DNA from: Flavobacterium psychrophilum
GTDB taxonomy: Bacteria > Bacteroidota > Bacteroidia > Flavobacteriales > Flavobacteriaceae
Direction of reading: 5' to 3'
Assembly (NCBI GenBank): GCA_943325515.2
Contig: CALPPS020000012.1
Span: forward strand, 1-38,082
DNA length: 38,082 bases
Position 1 is the first letter of the stretch, and each line of letters begins with the position of its first letter. Under the pieces are notes generated by a model. It ran no database searches and was not told the DNA's origin. It saw only the letters and a program-made list of their open reading frames with translations. A program made the position numbers and the translations under genes. Below are positions 25,804 to 32,949 of the stretch, piece by piece.

Positions 25804-27504
25804 ATGAAAAAAACAATACTCTTTTTGGTGATGGCTGTAGCTTTAACCACCCAAACACTTTTTGCTCAAGTGCCTTCATATGTTCCTACCAATGGTCTTG
25901 TTGGTTATTGGCCTTTTAGTGGAAACGCCAATGATGAAAGTGGAAATGGTTACAACGGGGTAGTAAATGGCCCAACATTAACTGTTGATAGATTTGGAAG
26001 TCCCAATAATGCATATAGTTTTGATGGTATTAATGATTTTATACAAGCTCCAAATTACGCATCAAATAGTTCCTTTACTGTCTCTTGTTGGGTAAATATG
26101 CCAACATATAATTTAAATTCTCTTGGTTCAAATGATTTTATTTTTTTTGGCAACCATTCTGGTATAAATAATTTAAATAGAAATTTTCTAATTGGGTATA
26201 GAAACTTTGGCAGTGAATATGGTTTTTCAACTTACATATTTAATGATAATGGAATTAACACTTTCCAATCCTACCCAATAAATCAAACCCCACCCTCTGT
26301 AAATTCTTGGCATCATTTTGTAAGTGTTTTTGAAAATGGAACTTATGTTAAAATGTATTTAGATAATGTATTATTTTGGACGCAAGCTTCAAACATTTCT
26401 CAGCAAACTACAAGACCAAGTGAACCACTTTTTTTTGGTATTGGTGTTGCAACACAATACGACTTTCTTAATGGTAAATTAGATGATGTAGGTTTTTGGA
26501 ATAGAGCATTAACAGAACAAGAAATAAACAACTTATATAACTCATCTTTGCCTCAAACAGCATGTTTGCCAGCCAATGTACCTACAACGGGACTTGTGGG
26601 TTATTGGCCATTTTGTGGTAACGCCAACGATGAAAGTGGTAATGCAAACAATGGAACTGTAAATGGGGCAACTTTAACTACAGATAGATTTGGGAATACA
26701 AATAGTGCTTATAATTTTGATGGTATTAATGATAATATTGGGCTAGGTAACTTTTTCAATTACACTTCTTTTTCTATATCAATGTGGGTAAAACCAGGTA
26801 ATCAAAATGGTCATGCGGTAATTATTGATAACAATCATGCATCTTCTAATAATTGGGTATTCCAAACTATTTCTAATTTTTCAAATAACGGATATAATTT
26901 TATAAATTCAAATGAAGTACTTTTATCAACTAATAATTGGAATCATGTAATTCTATCATATAGTTTAGGTGTTGTTAGAGTATACTTAAATGGCAACTTG
27001 GTTACAGAAACACCATGGTCCCTAAATTATAATAATTCTCCATCGTTGTTTTTAGGATACTGGCAAGCAGCAAATGCTAGATTTTGGAAGGGGGATATGG
27101 ACGACATAGGTATCTGGAACCGAGCTTTAACCCAAGAAGAAATCACCAACTTGTACAATGTCAATCAATGTATCACAAACATTACCGTTACAGATACGCT
27201 TGTCATTAATGTTGGTCAGTTGTCATTCAATGACCCTGTTACTTGGGCAAACAACATTACAATTGCTCCAAACCCAGCCAGCAGTGAAATCAACATCAGT
27301 TTCAACAACATCACTAATTTGAATGGCGGAACATTGAAAATCATTAATTCATTGGGTCAAGAAGTGGCAACAACACCAATAACAACTTCTGGGACAAACA
27401 GCACTATGCAACTAGCAACATGGGGCGGAACTGGAATGTACTTTGTTCAAATAATCAACCCTCAAGGTCAGATTGTGGATATTAAAAAGATTATCTTACA
27501 ATAA
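25804..27504 (+). CDS. Secreted protein with two LamG-like domains and T9SS sorting domain
   Basis: 566 residues from ATG 25804 (MKKTILFLVMAVALTTQTLFAQ is a clear signal peptide; an in-frame TTG at 25774 is not needed). Two tandem concanavalin/LamG-like jelly-roll domains each start with GLVGYWPF-GNANDESGN and end with DDxGxWNRALTxxEIxNLY. They lie at about 25-245 and 255-450 and are similar enough to be a recent duplication. The end is a type A T9SS sorting domain (ITIAPNPASSEINISF to VDIKKIILQ). LamG domains bind glycans, proteins or calcium; no catalytic domain is seen, so an adhesin or binding role is inferred. It lies on the repeat-bounded island next to a divergent HTH gene. Confidence 0.85.
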   Translation: MKKTILFLVMAVALTTQTLFAQVPSYVPTNGLVGYWPFSGNANDESGNGYNGVVNGPTLTVDRFGSPNNAYSFDGINDFIQAPNYASNSSFTVSCWVNMPTYNLNSLGSNDFIFFGNHSGINNLNRNFLIGYRNFGSEYGFSTYIFNDNGINTFQSYPINQTPPSVNSWHHFVSVFENGTYVKMYLDNVLFWTQASNISQQTTRPSEPLFFGIGVATQYDFLNGKLDDVGFWNRALTEQEINNLYNSSLPQTACLPANVPTTGLVGYWPFCGNANDESGNANNGTVNGATLTTDRFGNTNSAYNFDGINDNIGLGNFFNYTSFSISMWVKPGNQNGHAVIIDNNHASSNNWVFQTISNFSNNGYNFINSNEVLLSTNNWNHVILSYSLGVVRVYLNGNLVTETPWSLNYNNSPSLFLGYWQAANARFWKGDMDDIGIWNRALTQEEITNLYNVNQCITNITVTDTLVINVGQLSFNDPVTWANNITIAPNPASSEINISFNNITNLNGGTLKIINSLGQEVATTPITTSGTNSTMQLATWGGTGMYFVQIINPQGQIVDIKKIILQ

Positions 27505-27524
27505 GTTTAGCTAAGTTAAAATTG

Positions 27525-27549
27525 AGCCACAGGAAACTGTGGCTTTTTT
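27525..27549 (+). terminator. Terminator after the LamG gene
   Basis: AGCCACAG / CTGTGGCT stem, GAAA tetraloop, T-run, 20 bp after the stop. The following 27550-27620 shows no gene or clear signal. Confidence 0.88.
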
Positions 27550-27620
27550 GTTAGCAGTAAGTAGGCGTAGTGTAATCGTTTTAAATCTACTATAAAATGG
27601 TTCGACAACTTAATAGTGAA

Positions 27621-27915
27621 GGGTACTTAAAAGTCCATAATTATATTGTAAATCAATATATTATGGGCTTTTTTTGTTACTTTTTTGTTATTACTATCAA
27701 AAGAAAAATACAATGAAGCAAGATGTGGATTCCCGCCTGCGCGGGAAAGACAATAAGGAAAGTACTAGTTTAGTAAAAAATGATTAGTAGCGGCTGTCTT
27801 TCCCGATCAGGCGCGAATCCACTATTTAAAAGAAAGAAGTACGTCCTTAATAGCCCCGATGGGAATAACATCCTTTTTCTTTGCAAAAGAAAAAGATATA
27901 ATGGACAGCGGGAAC
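27621..27915. repeat. Composite repeat element, copy 3
   Basis: 295 bp. Starts with the same GGGTACTTAAAAG as the tRNA-Leu 3' boundary but with no tRNA in front. It contains the orphan terminator hairpin (27632-27675), a forward REP (27727-27752), one 13-bp unit, TACTA-GTT-TAGTA, a decayed reverse REP (27795-27820, GATCAGGCGCGAATCC) and the same right part as copy 1, ending GGACAGCGGGAAC. Lies just after the 3' end of mgtE. Confidence 0.85.
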
Positions 27916-27953
27916 ATAAGACTAAAGAAAGAAACTATTGCGCTACTAATTGA

Positions 27954-29306
27954 TTAAAAGCCAAGAATCAATTTTGCAATCGAAAAGTAAATCAAAATTC
28001 CACAGATGTCATTACTGGTAGTAATAAATGGCCCTGTGGCCAAAGCGGGATCAATTCCTAATTTGTCTAATAAAAGCGGGATAAAAGTGCCTATAAGAGA
28101 AGCAATAATTATTACAGATACTAATGCAATTGTAACAATCATTCCAATTTTAGGTTCAACTCCTAAAAGAAAATGACTTCCTAAAAAAAGTATTGTGGCT
28201 AATATGGCTCCGTTTAAAAGGCTTAATGAAATTTCTTTTAATAATCGGTTAAAAATAGAACCGCTTATAGAGTGATTTGCTAAGCCTTGTACTATTATTG
28301 CAGATGATTGAACACCAACGTTTCCGGCCATGGCGGCGATTAGAGGTGTAAAGAAAAATAATTCTCCATGTTCTAACATAGCTCCTTCGAATAAACCTAA
28401 CATTTTCACACTAATAAATCCTCCTAAGAGTGCTAAAACCAACCAAGGCAATCTCGCTTTGGTGAGTTCCAAAATGCTGTCATCGGCCTCAACGTCTTGA
28501 GAGATACCCGCAGCTAATTGGTAATCTTTGTCGGCTTCGTCTTTGATTACGTCAACGATATCATCAATGGTAACTCTTCCTACTAGTCTTCCCATTTCAT
28601 CCACAACAGGAATGGCTTCCAAATCATATTTTTGCATGATTCGAGCTACTTCAGTATTAGGGGTATCCACTTTTACAGAATCTACTTTTTTGATGTAAAC
28701 ATCACTTATAGGAGTTTTTGTAGACGTTGTCAATAAATCTTTTAGAGATAGTCTTCCTTTTAATCGGTTTTCATCATCAACTACATAAATGGAATGTACT
28801 CTGGTCACGTATTCTGCTTGAATACGCATTTCTTTCACACAAGTTAACACATTCCAATTTTCATTGACTTTGACCAATTCTTTTCCCATCAAACCGCCGG
28901 CGGTATCTTCGTTGTAGCGTAATAAATCGACAATGTCTTTGGCGTGTTCAACGTCTTCTAACTCGGAGATTACTTCTTCTTTTTTGCTTTGTGAAAGTTC
29001 GGCAATAATGTCGGCGGCGTCATCGGTGTCTAACTCGTCTAATTCTTCAGCTATTTCTTTGGCAGAAAGACCTTGAAGAATTTTTTCACGAATATCATCC
29101 TCTAGTTCTGGCAGAATTTCGGCGGTGATTTCGCTATCTAGAATTTTAAATATATAAGTAGCTTCTTCAATTTCTAATTCATCAAAAATCTCAGCAATAT
29201 CAGCATGGTGCAAATCATTCAACAACACAATCAATTCTTGATCATTATTAGTATGAATAAGTTGCTCAATTTGCGCTAAGAGTTCTTTGCTGATTTTAAA
29301 CTGCAT
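27954..29306 (-). CDS. mgtE: Magnesium transporter MgtE
   Basis: 450 residues, normal length. N-terminal MgtE superhelical domain (about 1-130, with [16 protein letters not shown]), a pair of CBS domains (about 135-255, [19 protein letters not shown] and [26 protein letters not shown]), then five transmembrane segments (about 285-450). The pore region has [17 protein letters not shown] and [15 protein letters not shown], where the conserved Asp forms the Mg2+ site. The CBS and N-domains sense internal Mg2+ and close the channel. Its ATG overlaps the end of rsmA by 11 bp, so the two are translationally coupled. Confidence 0.96.
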   Translation of the reverse strand: MQFKISKELLAQIEQLIHTNNDQELIVLLNDLHHADIAEIFDELEIEEATYIFKILDSEITAEILPELEDDIREKILQGLSAKEIAEELDELDTDDAADIIAELSQSKKEEVISELEDVEHAKDIVDLLRYNEDTAGGLMGKELVKVNENWNVLTCVKEMRIQAEYVTRVHSIYVVDDENRLKGRLSLKDLLTTSTKTPISDVYIKKVDSVKVDTPNTEVARIMQKYDLEAIPVVDEMGRLVGRVTIDDIVDVIKDEADKDYQLAAGISQDVEADDSILELTKARLPWLVLALLGGFISVKMLGLFEGAMLEHGELFFFTPLIAAMAGNVGVQSSAIIVQGLANHSISGSIFNRLLKEISLSLLNGAILATILFLGSHFLLGVEPKIGMIVTIALVSVIIIASLIGTFIPLLLDKLGIDPALATGPFITTSNDICGILIYFSIAKLILGF

Positions 29307-30072
29307 TGGCTTCTATTTTTAGGGTAAGTTCGATGAACTGTTCTACAGAAAGTTGCTCCGGTCTGAGGTCAAAGATACTATCTTCTTTTAAATTATCCGA
29401 AAGATTGAAGGATTTTAAACTATTTCTTAATGTTTTACGACGCTGTTGAAACCCAGTTTTTACTACACTAAAAAACATTTTTTCATTGCAAGGCAAATGA
29501 AAATTTTGTTTTCTACGCAATCGTAAGACACCCGATTTTACTTTTGGAGGTGGATTAAAAACATGTTCGTCAACCGTGAAAAGGTATTCAGCATCATAAA
29601 AAGCTTGAGTTAAAACAGATAAAATACCATATACTTTATTGCCTTTTTTGGAACAAATTCGTTCGGCTACTTCTTTTTGAAACATACCCGAAAACTCGGG
29701 AACTTGTTCGCGCAATTCTAAACAACGAAAAACAATTTGAGTTGAAATATTATAGGGAAAATTGCCAATGATAGCAAATGGTTTTCCTTCGAAAACTTCA
29801 TTAATATTATATTTTAAAACATCTTTGGAAATAATTTTGCCTTGCAGTTTTGGATAATGGGTAGCTAAATATTCCACCGATTCTCGGTCTATTTCAATAA
29901 CATAAGTGGTGGTAGGTTTTTCTAATAGATATTTAGTCAAAACACCCATTCCAGGGCCAATTTCCAAAATAGTATCATAGCCAGAAAAGCTCAGTGTATC
30001 GGCTATGTTTTTTGCAATAGTTTCATCGGTTAAGAAATGTTGCCCGAGATGTTTTTTGGCTTTTACGTCCAT
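29296..30072 (-). CDS. rsmA: 16S rRNA dimethyltransferase (KsgA)
   Basis: Dimethylates A1518 and A1519 of 16S rRNA (E. coli numbering) late in 30S assembly. The start is placed at ATG 30070-30072 ([17 protein letters not shown]), giving 258 residues. The frame stays open for 25 codons upstream, but those codons are translated from REP palindromes. SAM motif I is [16 protein letters not shown] and the catalytic motif IV is NFPYNIS. The C-terminal KsgA domain ([23 protein letters not shown]) is intact. The upstream region, where the promoter would be, has been invaded by REPs. Confidence 0.95.
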   Translation of the reverse strand: MDVKAKKHLGQHFLTDETIAKNIADTLSFSGYDTILEIGPGMGVLTKYLLEKPTTTYVIEIDRESVEYLATHYPKLQGKIISKDVLKYNINEVFEGKPFAIIGNFPYNISTQIVFRCLELREQVPEFSGMFQKEVAERICSKKGNKVYGILSVLTQAFYDAEYLFTVDEHVFNPPPKVKSGVLRLRRKQNFHLPCNEKMFFSVVKTGFQQRRKTLRNSLKSFNLSDNLKEDSIFDLRPEQLSVEQFIELTLKIEANAV

Positions 30073-30082
30073 ACTCTTTTGT

Positions 30083-30104
30083 AATTCCCGCGCAGGCGGG
30101 AATC
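30083..30104. repeat. REP-like palindrome upstream of rsmA (reverse orientation)
   Basis: AATTCCCGC-GCAG-GCGGGAATC, 9 bp arms, 11 bp before the rsmA start; the AGACA tail is absent. Confidence 0.85.
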
Positions 30105-30120
30105 TATGTTTATGTTTTTT

Positions 30121-30192
30121 GGATTCCCGCCTTCGCGGGAAAGACAATCTAATTAAACCAATCTTCAGACAGGTCTTTCCAATCTTTATTCT
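30121..30192. pseudogene. REP plus 3' fragment of a second GIY-YIG gene copy
   Basis: This 72 bp stretch matches 30211-30282 with about one mismatched base and an exact 90 bp offset. It carries a REP (TTCCCGC-CTTC-GCGGGAA with tail AGACA, 30121-30146) and, on the minus strand, the last codons of a GIY-YIG gene, encoding [13 protein letters not shown] and a stop. No upstream part of that second copy remains. Confidence 0.8.
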
Positions 30193-30210
30193 AATTTACT
30201 ATTTGTTTCT

Positions 30211-30236
30211 GGATTCCCGCCTTCGCGGGAAAGACA
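30211..30236. repeat. REP-like palindrome abutting the GIY-YIG stop codon
   Basis: GGA + TTCCCGC-CTTC-GCGGGAA + AGACA. Its tail ends two bases from the stop codon of the nuclease gene. Confidence 0.88.
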
Positions 30237-30238
30237 AA

Positions 30239-30541
30239 CTAATTAAACCAATCTTCAGACAGGTCTTTCCAATCTTTATTCTCTTCTTCAATCAAATTTA
30301 TTTTCCATTGACGATTCCATTTCTTGAGTTGCGTTTCTCTTTTAATGGCATCGTTTACATATTGATGGTTTTCAAAATAAACTAAATTTATAACATTATA
30401 TTTTGAAGTAAAACCTTCATTTATTTTTTGTTTGTGTTGTAAAACCCTTGTTTCTAAATCATTTGTCATCCCAATGTATAAGGTTCCATTCTTTTTACTG
30501 GCTAAAATGTATACATAATATTGATGGATGGTTTTAAACAT
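30239..30541 (-). CDS. Small GIY-YIG nuclease family protein
   Basis: 100 residues from ATG 30539-30541 (MFKTIHQYYVYILASK). The open frame extends further upstream, but there it translates a REP (SGK, FPA). It is a single GIY-YIG domain like the UPF0213/YhbQ family. YVYIL and LYIG supply the two tyrosines, Arg in LETRVLQHK and Glu in IKRETQLKKW complete the metal and catalytic set, and FTSKYNVINLVYFE is family-typical. It is therefore probably an active DNA nuclease. No other domain is present. It sits between DUF4286 and rsmA, with REPs a few bases after its stop and about 40 bp before its start. Its role is unknown; a link to REP mobility is my inference. Confidence 0.85.
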   Translation of the reverse strand: MFKTIHQYYVYILASKKNGTLYIGMTNDLETRVLQHKQKINEGFTSKYNVINLVYFENHQYVNDAIKRETQLKKWNRQWKINLIEEENKDWKDLSEDWFN

Positions 30542-30580
30542 CTGCTGTTTTATTTCTATACTCTTTCTTCTCTTTTTTGT

Positions 30581-30605
30581 TTTTCCCGAGCAGGCGGGAA
30601 AGACA
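30581..30605. repeat. REP-like palindrome upstream of the GIY-YIG gene
   Basis: TTCCCG-AGCAGG-CGGGAA with the AGACA tail, in the same orientation as the REP after the gene, so the gene lies between direct repeats. Confidence 0.8.
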
Positions 30606-30635
30606 ATCATTTATTAACTTTATTCCATTTTACTA

Positions 30636-31013
30636 TTAGTTTCGGATTTCCGCCTGCGCGGGACACAAGTGTAAGCGAACTGGCGAAGCAATGACAAAAG
30701 ACAAATGTTCCGATATCAACTCCAGTTCTGTTCTGAAAGCAAGCATTTTGTCTCCAAATAAACGATTACCTTCTTCACGAAGTGTTGGTGCATCTTGTTC
30801 ATAATAGTTTTGCAAAGTTTCTTTGCTATCAGTTGTGTATTGAATAGAATAGGTAGTTCCGCCCATTTCTTCTTCTACCAAAACTTTTACCATTCGAGCC
30901 GAAGTGAATTTTCCCGTGGCTAAAACATCTTTTATATGCTTTTCTTGCATCCATTGCATCCATTGGTCGTGTACACTTTCATGTATGTTTATAGTAACGT
31001 TGTAAAGTATCAT
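30636..31013 (-). CDS. DUF4286 family protein with repeat-derived C-terminus
   Basis: 125 residues from ATG 31011-31013 (MILYNVTINIHESVHDQWMQWM). The first ~100 residues match the DUF4286 family, small ferredoxin-like cytoplasmic proteins of Bacteroidota with unknown function (TTYSIQYTTDSKETLQNYYEQDAPTL...FRTELELI). The last ~20 residues (from about SFVIASP to AEIRN) are translated from a GTCATTGCTTCGCCAGTTCGC-type dispersed repeat and a REP palindrome (30644-30667), which replaced the native stop. Whether the extra tail is tolerated is not known. The next gene upstream is the TPR gene, 78 bp away. Confidence 0.8.
   Translation of the reverse strand: MILYNVTINIHESVHDQWMQWMQEKHIKDVLATGKFTSARMVKVLVEEEMGGTTYSIQYTTDSKETLQNYYEQDAPTLREEGNRLFGDKMLAFRTELELISEHLSFVIASPVRLHLCPAQAEIRN
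30644..30667. repeat. REP-like palindrome inside the DUF4286 3' end
   Basis: GGATTTCCGC-CTGC-GCGGGACACA, one base off the consensus arm. It is read as codons for the DUF4286 C-terminus. Confidence 0.75.
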
Positions 31014-31090
31014 TTTTGATTTATGGGTTATAAGTTTAAAAGATTTATGAAGTTCATGAAAAACGGCCAACTGCGACTGCTAACTTAACA

Positions 31091-32869
31091 CTAAAGATTA
31101 GTATCTCCGCGCAACTTTCGGTATTTGTTCCTCGAGTCAACAAAGTAAATACTGTCTTCGTGTTTGAAAATCATTTCCTCATAGAGTGGTTTTGCTTTTT
31201 CAATAGCATTCAACTGTGTATTATAAATTTCCGCTGAAAAGTAAAGCGCTTCATCTATGTAAATGCAGTCTTTGTGCTTGGTAATGATTTCGTTATAATT
31301 TTCTAACGCGTTATTGAAATCACCCATTTTTTCATAGATTTTTCCAATGCGCAATAGAGTAACAGGTTCAATGTCTTCGCCTTTGTGTTCTTTTAAAATC
31401 AATTGAAACTGTGCTAAAGATTCTTGTTTTTTGTTTTGAAATAAAAGAAAATCTGCGCGAGCAAACTTCTTCTGCGCTACTTGAGTTGAGTCTTCAACAG
31501 TATTGTCGCTTATTAATAAGAATAAATCCAAAGCATCATTGGCTATCAATTGTGATGACACCGATTTTAGTACTTTTAATTGGTGCGATGCCCAGTCAAA
31601 ATCAGTTTTGAAATAACTAGTTTTGGCTGTTTTCAAACTTGCTTCTTGTCCAATAACATCGCCACCCATTTCTTCATCAATTTGAGAATAATAAATCAAT
31701 GCTTGGTTGAATTTTTCTTCGTAAAGAAGTATGTCTGCCAATTCCATTTTTACTTCTGCCAATTGATTCCTGTTGATTGGAATTTCCATAGCATTTTTTA
31801 AAATTGCTTTTGCTTTTTCTGAATCTTTTAAATGAAATGCAGTAAAATTTGCTTGAAGTTTTAATAATGAAAGTGTGTATGGGCTCACACCAAATTCTTT
31901 TATCAAAGCGTCTAATTCTGCAGTAATAGCCGGATAGTCTTTTTCTAAAGCATGGTCAATTTCCATTTCTATCAAATAGGTATGTGACTGAATGAGCACA
32001 TCTAAGTCTTTTGAATTATCTAGTACAAAGGTCAAAATTTCTTTAGCAGATTCTTTGTCATTATCATTAATCGCCATTTGAGCTAAATTGATAATATTTC
32101 CAAACGAATCTGGTTTTCTTTTGTAAATTGCTTTTTGTTGTATAAAAGCTTTTCCGTATTCCTTTAGTTGCACAAAATACCAGCTTAAGAAATCATTCCA
32201 AAAAATATCTTGTGTTTTTTGAGTTCTCAACAATAAGGCTTTTTTTAATGTATCGTTGAAGCTAACATCACCATTATCAATCATAAATAGTGCTAATTGA
32301 TTTTGAATAACAGGAAGATTTTGCGGGTTTTGAAAAGACTCCATGAGATAGGTTTCTATCATCAAATCAGTATTTCCTTGTTGCCCATAGAGCATTGCCA
32401 TTTGAAAATTAAAACTTAATTTAGGATCTGTTTCAAGGGCTGTTTTGTAAGCTAATAAGGCATAATCATAGAGTGCCTTTTTTTCAAAAGTATAAGCAAT
32501 TCCATAGACTTCAACGGCATTTTTTTTGATTTTGGAGATGGCTTGGTCATAATATTTTGTGGCTTTCTCTTGGTTTTTTTGCAATTGATAATTGTATCCC
32601 AATTCAACTAATACTTGATTTTGTTTAAAACGTTCTAATTGGTCTTCAATGGCTTTTTGAGCCTTATCATATTGTTGCAACTGTTGGTAACATTCTACAA
32701 CTCTTTGAAAATAATTAAAGTTACCAATTTGGGTTTTGAGTAAATCCTGATAACTAATCAATGCTTTTTCGAATTCTCCTCTGTCAAAATAATTATTAGC
32801 CAATTGCTCGTTCTGGGCATGAACAAGAATGGAAAGTAAAAAGAATGTTATACAAAGAATTTTTTTCAT
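31091..32869 (-). CDS. Exported tetratricopeptide repeat protein
   Basis: 592 residues from ATG 32867-32869 (MKKILCITFFLLSILVHAQ is a signal peptide; an ATG seven codons further upstream is less likely). The mature part is helical with many TPR units: ANNYFDRGEFEKALISYQDLL near 23, QQYDKAQKAIEDQL, EKATKYYDQAISKI, YDYALLAYKTALETDPKLSF, and near the end GDFNNALENYNEIITKH and IEKAKPLYEEMIFKH. Protein-protein interaction scaffold in the periplasm or envelope; the partner is unknown. The place between serS and DUF4286 is conserved in Flavobacteria as far as I recall. No enzymatic domain is visible. Confidence 0.85.
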   Translation of the reverse strand: MKKILCITFFLLSILVHAQNEQLANNYFDRGEFEKALISYQDLLKTQIGNFNYFQRVVECYQQLQQYDKAQKAIEDQLERFKQNQVLVELGYNYQLQKNQEKATKYYDQAISKIKKNAVEVYGIAYTFEKKALYDYALLAYKTALETDPKLSFNFQMAMLYGQQGNTDLMIETYLMESFQNPQNLPVIQNQLALFMIDNGDVSFNDTLKKALLLRTQKTQDIFWNDFLSWYFVQLKEYGKAFIQQKAIYKRKPDSFGNIINLAQMAINDNDKESAKEILTFVLDNSKDLDVLIQSHTYLIEMEIDHALEKDYPAITAELDALIKEFGVSPYTLSLLKLQANFTAFHLKDSEKAKAILKNAMEIPINRNQLAEVKMELADILLYEEKFNQALIYYSQIDEEMGGDVIGQEASLKTAKTSYFKTDFDWASHQLKVLKSVSSQLIANDALDLFLLISDNTVEDSTQVAQKKFARADFLLFQNKKQESLAQFQLILKEHKGEDIEPVTLLRIGKIYEKMGDFNNALENYNEIITKHKDCIYIDEALYFSAEIYNTQLNAIEKAKPLYEEMIFKHEDSIYFVDSRNKYRKLRGDTNL

Positions 32870-32949
32870 AGATTTTATTAAAATCAACATCGTACTAAAG
32901 TAACACTTTTTGTGTCGGTTTAGTACATTGTCTGCTAAAGATTAACTTT

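Noticed and set aside
27597..27625. Decayed tRNA 3' half before repeat copy 3 (GGTTCGA followed by GGGTA)
   Set aside because: Only the short GGTTCGA matches a T-loop; the arms do not pair and the spacing differs, so chance is as likely.
24810..27915. Classical integrative element with tyrosine integrase at tRNA-Leu
   Set aside because: No integrase, excisionase or phage gene is present and only five tRNA bases are repeated, too few for a typical att core. Kept only as a repeat-bounded island.
30005..30385. 126-codon plus-strand frame across the rsmA upstream region and GIY-YIG
   Set aside because: It translates the same REP-containing 90-bp duplicate twice (repeated DSRLRGKD) and overlaps genuine genes on the opposite strand.
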